Origin: Stictocephala bisonia | Lineage: Eukaryota; Arthropoda; Insecta; Hemiptera; Membracidae | Assembly (NCBI GenBank): GCA_035578905.1 | Contig: JAQJVL010000002.1 | Location: 9,424,717-9,488,716, forward strand | Length of the DNA stretch: 64,000 nt | Reading direction: 5' to 3' | Part shown: positions 1-9,486 of the stretch, piece by piece | Numbering within the stretch: position 1 is the stretch's first letter | Layout: every line of letters begins with the position of its first letter | Notes under the pieces: model-generated | The model's database searches: none | The model's input: only the letters and a program-made list of their open reading frames with translations | What the model was told of the DNA's origin: nothing | Translations under genes and position numbers: made by a program

Positions 1-860
1 CTTGTAGTAAGGGACTTGTTCTGTGAGTATTTCAATGGACCAGGAGCCTTAAACTGGCAAAATCAATATGCCTAAGCACAATCACTTGAAAAAGTAGGAC
101 TTAGTAAAAAGAAGAAAAAGTAAACTTAGAAAAAGTATAACAATATTATTTCCTATGTAAAAAATTTTAAAATAAAAAGTTTTGTAATTGACTACTTTGA
201 ATACATCCTGTTATGTTATTGTAGCTCCTCTCTAATTAGACCTTTGTATCATAATCTAGTGTCAGTTCTATAAACAGTATTGATCAACTCGTGAATAGGT
301 TTAGTGAAGGTTGGCAAGGAAGAACAGTGACCTTGGACGACTCATAGCGCAGAAATAGACTTTTCACCCCTCCCCTTTCTACCATACCGCCGGCGCGACG
401 GCGACGCCGGCGCCGGTGCCGTCTGGGCTAGCCATGCGTCGTAACTTCGATATCTACAGCAGTAGATAACAAGTATTTTAAGTGCCAAAAACTGTGATCA
501 TGTAAGCAATGGCACAATTAAATCACTAATGTTCTTTACAATACGTTACAAATAACATACGTTTAACATACATTTCAATATTTAAACCTTTTACGTCAAA
601 TAACCACACAATTAAACAAATAACCATATAATCAAACCGTAATTTAAGGAAAGAGATGATTTCAAAACGGTTTTAAGTAATTATCACAACAAAGTTGTAA
701 TTTCATTTTTGTCTTAATATACTTTCCATATTTATGTACGGTACTATTATTAATTATTGTCTTCGTTACTATTGTAAAACAACAAAGATAGTTAGTTGTA
801 CTTGGTGCTTAGAAAAAATATGTTTACATCATTACACCTTTGTTTATAAATATATCAAAC
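1..860. other. AT-rich sequence without a recognisable gene; GC-rich patch near 389-420
   Basis: I see no convincing coding frame here. The one compositional outlier is a short patch rich in CGCCGG/GGCGCC at about 389-420, unlike the surrounding AT-rich DNA. If the MADF exon just to the right belongs to a spliced minus-strand gene, its downstream exons would lie in this stretch or beyond the left edge, but I could not identify them. Confidence 0.4.
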
Positions 861-868
861 TTACTTAC

Positions 869-1040
869 CTGCTTCGTCCTTCATTTGGGGAGTCATTTCC
901 TCCCAGTTGTCGTGCACAGCTGCTCCTACCTCCATCCAGCACTGAGCTTTAACATTTCTGTTTGAATATTCTTTTGACTGAACGTCATAAAGTGGAGGTC
1001 GCTTCTCTACTTCTAAGATGAACTTCTCAGTATCAAACAT
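869..1040 (-). CDS. MADF-domain (Adf-1/Myb-SANT-like) protein, first coding exon, partial
   Basis: The minus strand encodes about 57 residues beginning MFDTEKFILEVEKRPPLYD and continuing with a Tyr/Asn/Lys-rich helix and a conserved tryptophan (CWMEV). This matches the MADF DNA-binding pattern: a hydrophobic start helix, then P-x-LYD, then a Y-x-NR turn, then W. I chose the Met at 1040 because the domain begins there; an upstream in-frame Met lies at 1067. The exon ends at a clear splice donor, GCAG|GTAAGT, read on the minus strand at 869/868, so the domain's second half is on a later exon that I did not find. MADF proteins are either host transcription factors or the second protein of PIF/Harbinger-type transposons. 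The GC-rich terminus-like sequence just upstream (1090-1345) favours the transposon origin, but that is inference. Confidence 0.6.
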
Positions 1041-1089
1041 GTTGATGACTCTCACACAGAAGCACAATAACTACTCACTCAAGACTGCG

Positions 1090-1345
1090 ACTGCGGGCCA
1101 CGCATCTAGCGTCCGTATAGTCCGGCCCTAGCGTTGCGCAGCGCTATCTACGTCGCGCTGCTAACGTTTTTCCAGGGCTGGTCGCGTAAAATGCGTCGAC
1201 GCCGAGTTTGGAGGGCAGCGTGCCGCGCAGACTGCGCTCGTATAGTCGCTCAAATTGACTTGCATTGCCATCCAAAATTAAAAATAGCGCAGCGTATTTA
1301 ACGCGACGCATTTAGCGTCCGTATAGTACCAGCCTTAGCTGCAGC
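1090..1345 (-). repeat. GC-rich transposon-terminus-like repeat upstream of the MADF exon
   Basis: This block is far more GC- and CpG-rich than its surroundings. It contains the phrase AGCGTCCGTATAGT twice in the same orientation (about 1109 and 1315) and a third degenerate form (CTCGTATAGTCG, about 1238). Read on the minus strand the copies begin GGGCCGGACTATACGG and GGCTGGTACTATACGG, like repeated terminal or subterminal motifs of a cut-and-paste transposon. The MADF start codon lies about 95 bp inside the inner copy. I could not find a matching opposite terminus in the window, so the element class is unproven. Confidence 0.4.
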
Positions 1346-1684
1346 CTCACGCAACTGTTTCAAACGTGGCAAATTCGAGAAACGCCCTTTCCGCTTGGTT
1401 CTTTTCGTTTTCGATTGTGAAGCCGCTTTTTGCTTAAAACGTTTAGCTTTTGGTTGTTCTGTGCCGTGTTCAAAGTTTACCACTTCACTTTCAATACATT
1501 GTGACAATGTCTTCCGATCCGGTTTAGATTGTATTTCTGGTATATTTTCATGGTTTCTTTTATTGACAATATTGGATTTTATTAATGAGTTTTGATTATT
1601 TTTGGTATTGTGCCTTGCCTCAAGAACATCAAAGTGTCCACTACTAAGGTTACCAGTGAGATAACTGAGTATCAGGCTTGTCAA
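1298..1684 (-). CDS. hypothetical Lys/Arg-rich reading frame
   Basis: This is an open frame of 128 codons. The C-terminal half is very basic (clusters such as KAKRFKQK and KTKRTKRKGR), and the last residues come from the adjacent GC-rich repeat, so the C-terminus may be a product of that insertion. I do not recognise a family. It may be part of a transposon-encoded or host nuclear protein, or a chance frame. The right end touches a SINE fragment, which also argues against an intact gene. Confidence 0.2.
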   Translation of the reverse strand: MTSLILSYLTGNLSSGHFDVLEARHNTKNNQNSLIKSNIVNKRNHENIPEIQSKPDRKTLSQCIESEVVNFEHGTEQPKAKRFKQKAASQSKTKRTKRKGRFSNLPRLKQLREAAAKAGTIRTLNASR

Positions 1685-1925
1685 TTAGCTGAAAATCACA
1701 CCAGCACTACGTGGTTCGGATTCCACGTAAAGCTTTAGGTCCCTTAGTCGCCCTGGCTGTTGGGCTATTAATTAATTGCCCTTTCTGAGGAACAGTTGAA
1801 CTCAGTTAGTAACCAGACTACACTCATCCACACTCATCCTACACTCATATAACCATTCATATTCGCCTTAAAATACCAACAACGTTGTGTCGGCGTCTCA
1901 TATGTAAGAATGTACATCGGATTAG
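1678..1925 (+). repeat. SINE family A, body and 3' part
   Basis: The segment contains the family hallmark ACTACGTGGTTCGGATTCC followed by CACGTAAAGCT, the GGGCTATTAAT motif, and a tail of ACACTCATC repeats ending in a CGGCGTCTCATATGTAAG-like phrase. The same order of blocks occurs in the near-complete copy at 20725-21167. The tRNA-like head is absent here, so this is a truncated copy. Confidence 0.7.
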
Positions 1926-2391
1926 CGTAGATTGTATTATCGTACATCGGATTATCGTACATCTTTATAAATTTGTACTTATAATTAGTACGATGATCTT
2001 TGAGAGTTTGGAAGTGAAACGGGAAGAGGCTGAGACTTTCTCGTGTCGTGCGCCTGGCAAACGGGAGAAACACTACTCCACACTAACTCGAAACACATTC
2101 AGCTCACTATTGGCGTAACTCATGTGTTTTTCTTCTCTGCCGTAACGAAGCTAAACCAGCTAAATTTAGTGTCAAAAATGGTGCTTAAGGTTACGCCTCA
2201 GTTAATGCAACATGTTAAATAAATTATAAATTATTATGTACGTACAAGGATATTTTAAATTATGAAGAAAAAAATATTCTTGTATTTTAAGTTATACTAA
2301 AATTTGAACACATTCCAAATACAGGAATACGTTCACACTATGCTATGTATTTGTATTTAACAATATGTATCACTGCCTCAATCATTGGAGT

Positions 2392-3345
2392 TAGTGAGCG
2401 GAGATGGGGCTAGTGATACAGCGATGGAGGTAGTGAACAGGAAAGGAGGTAGGAGTCAGTGATGGAAGTAGTGAGCAGGGATGGAGGTAGTGGGTAGGGA
2501 TTAGGGTAGTGATCAGAGATGGAGGATGTGAGTGAGTCAGTAATGGAGGTAGTGAGCAGTAATGGAGGTAGTGATGCAGCGATAGAAGTAGTGAGCAGGG
2601 ATAGAAGTTGTGAGCAGGGATGGAGGTAGTGAACAGCGATGGAGGTAGTGATGCAGCATGGAGGTAGGGAGCAGCGATGGATGTAGTGATGCAGCGATAG
2701 AAGTAGTGAGCAGGGATAGAAGTTGTGAGAAGGGATGGAGGTAGTGAACAGCGATGGAGGTAGTGATGCAGCGATAGAAGTAGTGAGCAGGGATAGAAGT
2801 TGTGAGAAGGGATGGAGGTAGTGAACAGCGATGGAGGTAGTGATGCAGCATGGAGGTAGTGAGCAGCGATGGAGGTAGTGAAACATCGATGGGGTAGTGA
2901 GTAGGGATAGAGGTAGGGAACAGCGATGGAGGTAGTGAGCAGCGATGGAGGTAGTGAGACAACGATGAGGTAGTGAGTAGGGATAGAGGTAGGGAACAGC
3001 GATGGAGGTAGTGATGGAGCATGGAGGTTGTGAGCAGCGATGGAGGTAGTGAGACAACGATGGGGTAGTGAGTAGGGATAGAGGTAGTGAACAGCGATGG
3101 AGGTAGTGAGACAACGATGGAGGTAGTGAGTAGGGATAGAGGTAGTGAACAGTGATGGAGTTAGTAAGCATGGATGAAGGCAGTGAGACAACGATGGAGG
3201 TAGTGAGTAGGGATAGAGGTAGTGAACAGCGATGTAGGTAGTGAGAATGGATGAAGGTAGTGAGACAACGATGGAGGTAGTGAGTAAGGATAGAGGTAGT
3301 GAACAGCGATGGAGTTAGTGAGCATGGATGAAGGTAGAGAATTTT
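2392..3345. repeat. minisatellite, about 19-bp unit (GATGGAGGTAGTGAACAGC)
   Basis: About 950 bp is built of 19-bp units with consensus near GATGGAGGTAGTGAACAGC, with variants such as GATAGAAG and ACAACGATGG. Groups of four units recur as blocks of about 76-77 bp (for example blocks starting near 2688 and 2765). Because 19 is not a multiple of three, long open frames appear in all three minus-strand frames (Leu/Ser/Pro/Thr/His-rich). These are artefacts of the repeat and not genes. Confidence 0.9.
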
Positions 3346-4389
3346 TAATGGGCAGGGAGGTTGTGTTTTAAAATCTACTGAAATTTGAACACATTAGAAA
3401 TGTAAAAGAATACGTTTACACTATGTTATGTGATTTAATAAATAAAAAAAATGTCTTAAATTGTAACTTAATCAAGTTAGTTCTATAACTATCCACTATT
3501 TAATGCTAAAATACTCAAACTAGACTGGCATACATATATGATTATCTACAAAATAAAGACAGATTTACGGAGTTCAACATGGTGGCGGTAGTAAGTGGGG
3601 GAGGAGGGGGTGCAATAATCTGCCCTACTCTATATTGAGGGCACACCTGTCTCCCTCCTACTGCAGGGCCCAATTTAGCACCTCTCTCGGGTGATATGTT
3701 ACATAGCTATAGAGATGATATATTATAATGTTTAAAGTGAATATAACATGAATAAAATACGATATTTACATTGCCTATTATTCGTATAAATATCTTATAT
3801 GGTATTGCTTATGCTATTGAGTGTTGTTTATTAATATAGTGTGTTAAATTATTTTTCAATCATTAAGCTCATTTTGTATTCTAACCATTGGTTTTACTTT
3901 AAGAAATTAACAATGTCGTTGAAATGTCATACTATGTTCCTTTTTATAGGCTATTCTTATTTAAAGTTTAATTGAAATAGATTTATTTGTTAAAAATAAT
4001 GTTAGTGAAAGTAACCTTTATTCTTTCCACGAATAAATATAAATGATTTTGTTTAGTGAGTTCTTGGTAATTAATCTATCATTAATTTATCCTTCATCCT
4101 GTATCTTTGGCATACAACCTAACCAATTCATAGTTACTTGAGATAAATCTTTTTCACCTGTTTGGAGATAATCACAAATATTTTTGTGATTCATAATTCG
4201 AAAGTTCAAAACAAGTGCAATAAGTGCTAGCACTACACAAGAAATGTGTTCAACATTAGTACAAATAGTACAACAATTTCGGATAATCATGTCCATCATC
4301 CTCAGACCCTCTCATAGACATAGACATGATTGGAGCATTATGTTAAAAAAATTAAAAAGTTAACTGATGTCTTATTTTACGAGGTGAGG
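3346..4389. other. AT-rich sequence with no identified gene
   Basis: Apart from a purine-rich patch near 3590-3610 (GGGGGAGGAGGGGG), I see no gene, RNA or recognisable repeat here. The only sizeable frames are short and low-complexity. Confidence 0.4.
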
Positions 4390-4605
4390 TTAGAGTTAAT
4401 AAGCCCTCTATAACACTTAACCCGGGGACCAACAGCTTAAAGGGTGACTTCTGAACTATCAAGACCGGGCAGGCGGGCTCTTGCAAGGACGGGATCGCTT
4501 AGACGGCCACCCATCCAAGGAACAGCCACGCTCGATGGTGATTGAATCCATTACAGAATCTTGCAACGTAGGAATCCTCCGGCCAAAGCCATTGGCAAAT
4601 GTTAT
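4390..4605 (-). repeat. 5S rRNA-derived SINE, minus strand
   Basis: Read on the minus strand, the segment contains CGAGCGTGGCTGTTCCTTGG followed by ATGGGTGGCCGTCTAAGCGA. This resembles the 3' half of metazoan 5S rRNA (AAGCAACGTC, then TTGGATGGGTGACCGCCTGGG). The same block with a shared downstream body (ATCCCGTCCTTGC and a tail rich in TTAACTCTAACCTCAC) occurs on the plus strand at 30740-30965. Two diverged copies sharing both the 5S-like head and a non-5S body support a SINE3-type retroelement and not a 5S gene. Confidence 0.6.
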
Positions 4606-5281
4606 TATGAATTTGTATAGCTTTCGTCTATTTTTATCATATTTCTAACAACATGTAATATTTAAAATTGTATAATATATAATATATTTATTAAGTGTAA
4701 TAATCATTTGTACATTTTTAAAATTTAAAAAAACATTTCCAAAGAAAAACACATATATTTTCGATCTTCAATTGTTACTTACTTCAGGTGTCTTTTATAC
4801 CTATTGAAAAGTTGTGTTTATTTATTAACTTACTGTTAGTTAATTTTTTAAAGGGGAAACTGTTGGTTAGTATTTTTAACGGCAAACTACTCTGTAATAG
4901 CAATTGAAAAACAATAACTTTATCCATATCAGTCGGATATCCTGCTTCTCTTAAGAAATCTATATACTGCTAGGCCTTCTAATAACTGCACAAATTATTT
5001 AAAAGAATTGTTTGTAATCTTGAAGAAATTTCGATATTTTACTCCTTTAAATCATAATAAACTGAACTAGGATATTGATTCAGGATGAGAAATATACTGT
5101 AATAACAAATTAGTGGTGGAAAGACATAACAAAGGCTGCTTCTGTTTCCTTGTAGCAACACGTTACATGAATATGCTATGAGGGTGTTCACAATGCAGGG
5201 AGGGTTGATGTAATCAGGTTACTCGTTCTTGCCTCAGATACAATGTACATTTCTATCTATCTCCTTCAGCTGGTGGAGGTC

Positions 5282-5285
<4 letters not shown>
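4606..5285. other. AT-rich sequence with no identified gene
   Basis: I see no open frame of note, RNA gene or family-level repeat in this interval. Confidence 0.4.

Positions 5286-5349
<64 letters not shown>
5286..5349. repeat. (TA)n microsatellite
   Basis: An essentially uninterrupted TA dinucleotide run of about 62 bp lies immediately left of the SINE fragment that received the PLE insertion. Confidence 0.95.
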
Positions 5350-5351
<2 letters not shown>

Positions 5352-5380
5352 AGAGAACTGAGTGTCAGGTCTATCAGTTA
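5350..5380 (+). repeat. SINE family A fragment, left of the PLE insertion
   Basis: The phrase GAGAACTGAGTGTCAGGTC followed by TATCAGTTA matches the SINE A middle (compare 14345-14372 and 20927-20953). The SINE continues on the other side of the PLE at 9736. The 11 bp at 5370-5380 (TCTATCAGTTA) are repeated at 9736-9746 and form the target-site duplication. Confidence 0.8.
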
Positions 5381-5517
5381 TATATATATATATAAAAGAA
5401 CTACACTTAGCAATCTTTTCTTGATTTTTTTAATGTTTAAAATCGATTTCGGTCTCGAAAGACCATCATCAGTTTAACATAGAAAACAAATAGGGTTATA
5501 AATATATCTTTAGAATA
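5381..5517 (-). repeat. inverted 5' pseudo-LTR of the PLE
   Basis: This is the reverse complement of the 3' pseudo-LTR segment at about 6915-7053. It starts in a (TA)n run, passes through the hammerhead motif and stops at TAGAAT, after which the sequence jumps into the coding region at 5528. Together with the direct pseudo-LTR at 9554-9692 it gives the whole insertion terminal inverted repeats of roughly 137 bp. Confidence 0.9.
5433..5480 (-). ncRNA. hammerhead ribozyme motif, inverted PLE copy
   Basis: On the minus strand the order is ATGTTAAA, CTGATGA, a helix II hairpin (GGTCT-TTCG-AGACC), GAAA, TCGA, and the stem I partner TTAAACAT. The sequence appears identical to the two plus-strand copies. 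Because it is in the inverted pseudo-LTR it would act only in antisense transcripts. Confidence 0.75.
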
Positions 5518-5527
5518 TATTTAAAGA

Positions 5528-6847
5528 CTTAAAAACACAACAGACTTAATCGACAAAATTAAAAATACAAATTGCCCTGATAATCATATCCTAATTTCAT
5601 TTGACATTAAAGATTTATACACAAACATCCCTGTAGAAGAGAGTTTAACCATTCTTGAAGAAAATTTAACAAAACAAAATAAATTAGACAGCAAGAAAAT
5701 TCAAGAAATCATCAAATTAACAAAAATTACTCTTAAACAAAATTACTTTCAATATAACGATAAAATTTATTCCCAAGATAAAGGATTGGCCATGGGATCA
5801 CCACTTTCAAGCATCATAGCAGACATTTTCCTAAATTATATTGAAAATAAATACATTCTCAACCCTGAAATAAACCCTTACGCCAAGAAAATTATATATT
5901 ATCATAGATATGCTGATGACATTCTTTGTCTATTCAACGGAAACCAAAGACAAATAGATCTATTAGAAATCTTTCTGAACAAAATTCATCCTAACTTAAA
6001 ATTTACAACAGAAATAGAAAAATCTAACAGCATAAACTTTCTTGACCTTACCATAACTAAAAAAGATAACAAACACCAATTCAAAATTTATCGTAAACCA
6101 ACATCAACAAATCAAATAATTCACAATACATCCAATCATCCAACTTCACACAAATTAGCAGCCTTCCACAGTATGATTCATAGACTACTGAATACACCTC
6201 TTACAGAAGAAGATTACCAAGAAGAAATCAACATTATCAAACAAATTGCTGTCGATAATGGATATCAAGCAAATTTAATAAGTAAATTAATTAATAAACA
6301 CAGCAAGAAAACACTTGATTCTAAAACTAAAGAAAAAAATAACTACATTCAAATGACCTATCATGGAGATATTAACAAATCTTTACATAACATATTCTCC
6401 AAACAAGGATATAAAATTACATATAGAACGAAGAACAGTATCAAACATATACTACAGCATAACTACTCTACTAAAAATAATGAAAACAAATACAATAATT
6501 CTGGAATTTATAAAATTAAATGTTCAACTTGTCCTAAATATTACATTGGCCAAACAGGAAGAAGTTTTAATAGAAGATTCAAAGAACATATACCAAAAAA
6601 CAAACATCAAAATTTATCAACATTTGCTGAACATTTAATACAAGAAAACCATAATATTACATCAATTGAAGAAAATTTAGACATTGTCCATTTTGCACCT
6701 AAAAGTAAAAAACTAGATGCCATTGAAAAATTTTACATATACAAAAACACAAAAGAAAACCCATCATTATTACTCAACGATCAAATAAAATTTCACTCAA
6801 ATATTATGTTTGATTCTATCATGAAGATACAAAATTATAAAATTTAA
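5528..6847 (+). pseudogene. 5'-truncated copy of the PLE reverse transcriptase/GIY-YIG ORF
   Basis: This corresponds to the last 440 codons of the intact ORF at 7081-9486 (nucleotide offset exactly 2639). It begins in the middle of the reverse-transcriptase domain, just before the first catalytic aspartate motif (SFDIKDLYTNIP), and keeps the YADD box, the rest of the polymerase and the complete GIY-YIG domain, ending at the same stop codon. There is no frameshift. No start codon is appropriate, because the left junction is the inverted pseudo-LTR. It is a truncation product typical of PLE insertion and not an independent gene. Its 3' flank supplies the upstream pseudo-LTR, and therefore probably the promoter and hammerhead, for the full copy. 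Confidence 0.9.
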
Positions 6848-7096
6848 CAAGATCTACAACTTATCCATCTACATTTTTATTTAAATTTTTATAATATCAG
6901 CTGTTAAATTAATTATTCTAAAGATATATTTATAACCCTATTTGTTTTCTATGTTAAACTGATGATGGTCTTTCGAGACCGAAATCGATTTTAAACATTA
7001 AAAAAATCAAGAAAAGATTGCTAAGTGTAGTTCTTTTATATATATATATATATAAATATTAAGCAATCAAATAGCTAAAAATGTCAAACAATACAA
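6848..7096 (+). repeat. internal pseudo-LTR, upstream of the full PLE ORF
   Basis: This segment matches 9487-9735 with one noticed substitution (ATATCAGC versus ATATAAGC). It holds the hammerhead motif and a short (TA)n, and it includes the ORF's ATG and first five codons (7081-7096). The repeat therefore ends inside the reading frame. Confidence 0.9.
6951..6998 (+). ncRNA. hammerhead ribozyme motif, PLE internal pseudo-LTR
   Basis: Conserved core seen: CTGATGA, helix II GGTCT-TTCG-AGACC, GAAA. Stem I is formed by ATGTTAAA (6951-6958) with TTAAACAT (6991-6998): seven pairs with a single central A-A mismatch. Helix III is only the self-complementary ATCGAT, too short to form a hairpin, so the active form is expected to be a dimer with two helices III paired in trans or in tandem. 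One extra T follows CTGATGA. The nucleotide at the expected cleavage position (H17) is T and not the preferred C. Hammerheads in PLE pseudo-LTRs are established; activity of this one is not shown. Confidence 0.8.
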
Positions 7097-9486
7097 AGTA
7101 TCACGCTAACTTAGCCTACCAATACAGAAAAACCAAATTGAAACTACTGAATGTCATTGAAGATATCCATTTCAACCAACATTGCCTTCACAATAATATC
7201 ATACCTAATTATGTTCAAGTCAATATAAAAAGTAAATCCGAAGCAGCACAAATTACAAAATCAAAAGCTGAAAAGATATGGTTAAAAGAAGAGGTTCACC
7301 AATTATACATAAAAAAATGTAAGTTAAATGAACAATTATTAAAACTACACTACACACTATTTGAATGTTTACACTTTATTGAAATTGAAAATCTAATGAC
7401 ACAAATTAATGATTGGGTAAATTTAGAAATCAAAAAGAAGAAATTAATTCATACCAACAAATTACTTAAACTATCAAAACAAAACCAATCTAAGATACAT
7501 CAATATTCTAACCACAAATTCTATCCTAGATTAATTAACAAAACACAAATTGAATTTGATCAAGCTGAAATTAACATTTTAGAAAAAGGTTTCAATTATT
7601 GTATTCAAGAAAACAACAATGCAAAACTTCTCATTGAAACTGAAAGTTCAATTGAAAGTCTTCCTTTAGAAATTCAAAACAATACAAGAATTCTTGCACA
7701 TGAAAAAATCATCAAATACACTAATAAACCAACATACAATACATATAACCACGAGAAAAGTACCATACTCAATATATCAAAGAAGTTAAAAGAAGATAAT
7801 GCAACAGCCGTCAAAGCAGATAAAGGTAATACAATAGTAATTGTTAATAAAGACGAACACCATATGAAAATTATAGATTTCATCACCAACAACAATATAA
7901 CAGAATTACATAAAGATCCTACAGAAACATACCACAACAAAATAAAATCTGCTATCAACAAATCTTACATTTTAACTCCTGACCAAAAATTATTTTGTAG
8001 AACAATAAAACCAAATGCTCCCAAACTTTACGGTCAACCCAAAATCCACAAAGACCAAGAACCAATCAGACCAATTGTCAATGCAATGAACTCTCCTGCT
8101 CACAAACTTGCAAAAACCCTCAACAATATAATAAAAAATGAAATAGCACTTGAAAATAACTGCTCCCTTAAAAACACAACAGACTTAATCGACAAAATTA
8201 AAAATACAAATTGCCCTGATAATCATATCCTAATTTCATTTGACATTAAAGATTTATACACAAACATCCCTGTAGAAGAGAGTTTAACCATTCTTGAAGA
8301 AAATTTAACAAAACAAAATAAATTAGACAGCAAGAAAATTCAAGAAATCATCAAATTAACAAAAATTACTCTTAAACAAAATTACTTTCAATATAACGAT
8401 AAAATTTATTCCCAAGATAAAGGATTGGCCATGGGATCACCACTTTCAAGCATCATAGCAGACATTTTCCTAAATTATATTGAAAATAAATACATTCTCA
8501 ACCCTGAAATAAACCCTTACGCCAAGAAAATTATATATTATCATAGATATGCTGATGACATTCTTTGTCTATTCAACGGAAACCAAAGACAAATAGATCT
8601 ATTAGAAATCTTTCTGAACAAAATTCATCCTAACTTAAAATTTACAACAGAAATAGAAAAATCTAACAGCATAAACTTTCTTGACCTTACCATAACTAAA
8701 AAAGATAACAAACACCAATTCAAAATTTATCGTAAACCAACATCAACAAATCAAATAATTCACAATACATCCAATCATCCAACTTCACACAAATTAGCAG
8801 CCTTCCACAGTATGATTCATAGACTACTGAATACACCTCTTACAGAAGAAGATTACCAAGAAGAAATCAACATTATCAAACAAATTGCTGTCGATAATGG
8901 ATATCAAGCAAATTTAATAAGTAAATTAATTAATAAACACAGCAAGAAAACACTTGATTCTAAAACTAAAGAAAAAAATAACTACATTCAAATGACCTAT
9001 CATGGAGATATTAACAAATCTTTACATAACATATTCTCCAAACAAGGATATAAAATTACATATAGAACGAAGAACAGTATCAAACATATACTACAGCATA
9101 ACTACTCTACTAAAAATAATGAAAATAAATACAATAATTCTGGAATTTATAAAATTAAATGTTCAACTTGTCCTAAATATTACATTGGCCAAACAGGAAG
9201 AAGTTTTAATAGAAGATTCAAAGAACATATACCAAAAAACAAACATCAAAATTTATCAACATTTGCTGAACATTTAATACAAGAAAACCATAATATTACA
9301 TCAATTGAAGAAAATTTAGACATTGTCCATTTTGCACCTAAAAGTAAAAAACTAGATGCCATTGAAAAATTTTACATATACAAAAACACAAAAGAAAACC
9401 CATCATTATTACTCAACGATCAAATAAAATTTCACTCAAATATTATGTTTGATTCTATCATGAAGATACAAAATTATAAAATTTAA
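7081..9486 (+). CDS. Penelope-like element protein: reverse transcriptase plus GIY-YIG endonuclease
   Basis: This is an intact 801-aa polyprotein that copies element RNA and nicks target DNA. Residues 1-200 are Lys/Gln/Asn-rich and helical. AVKADKGNTIVIVNK (243-257) is the N-terminal RT motif of PLEs. YGQPKIHK (317-324) and RPIV (330-333) precede the first catalytic aspartate in SFDIKDLYTNIP (387-398). KGLAMGSPLS lies at 447-456 and the catalytic YADD at 490-493. FKIYRKPTSTNQ and HPTSHKLAAF, typical of the PLE thumb region, follow. The endonuclease begins with NSGIYKIKCSTC: GIY at 688-690, YIG at 701-703, and the conserved arginine just after in GQTGRSFNRRF. A CxxC pair sits between the GIY and YIG boxes. 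The ATG is preceded by an in-frame TAG nine bases upstream, so this start is the first possible one. The ATG lies within the pseudo-LTR. AT-rich codon use matches the element. Confidence 0.95.
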   Translation: MSNNTKYHANLAYQYRKTKLKLLNVIEDIHFNQHCLHNNIIPNYVQVNIKSKSEAAQITKSKAEKIWLKEEVHQLYIKKCKLNEQLLKLHYTLFECLHFIEIENLMTQINDWVNLEIKKKKLIHTNKLLKLSKQNQSKIHQYSNHKFYPRLINKTQIEFDQAEINILEKGFNYCIQENNNAKLLIETESSIESLPLEIQNNTRILAHEKIIKYTNKPTYNTYNHEKSTILNISKKLKEDNATAVKADKGNTIVIVNKDEHHMKIIDFITNNNITELHKDPTETYHNKIKSAINKSYILTPDQKLFCRTIKPNAPKLYGQPKIHKDQEPIRPIVNAMNSPAHKLAKTLNNIIKNEIALENNCSLKNTTDLIDKIKNTNCPDNHILISFDIKDLYTNIPVEESLTILEENLTKQNKLDSKKIQEIIKLTKITLKQNYFQYNDKIYSQDKGLAMGSPLSSIIADIFLNYIENKYILNPEINPYAKKIIYYHRYADDILCLFNGNQRQIDLLEIFLNKIHPNLKFTTEIEKSNSINFLDLTITKKDNKHQFKIYRKPTSTNQIIHNTSNHPTSHKLAAFHSMIHRLLNTPLTEEDYQEEINIIKQIAVDNGYQANLISKLINKHSKKTLDSKTKEKNNYIQMTYHGDINKSLHNIFSKQGYKITYRTKNSIKHILQHNYSTKNNENKYNNSGIYKIKCSTCPKYYIGQTGRSFNRRFKEHIPKNKHQNLSTFAEHLIQENHNITSIEENLDIVHFAPKSKKLDAIEKFYIYKNTKENPSLLLNDQIKFHSNIMFDSIMKIQNYKI

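Noticed and set aside
2391..3191. Leu/Ser/Pro/Thr/His-rich frames on the minus strand
   Set aside because: All three frames of the 19-bp minisatellite are open at once, as expected from the repeat unit.
5786..6847. Independent 353-aa gene in the truncated PLE copy
   Set aside because: The apparent start is a TTG in the middle of the reverse-transcriptase domain; the frame is open upstream to the truncation point, so it is a partial copy of the 801-aa ORF.
7674..7961. Hydrophobic minus-strand frame within the PLE
   Set aside because: It is the complement of the coding strand of the RT ORF with no independent support.
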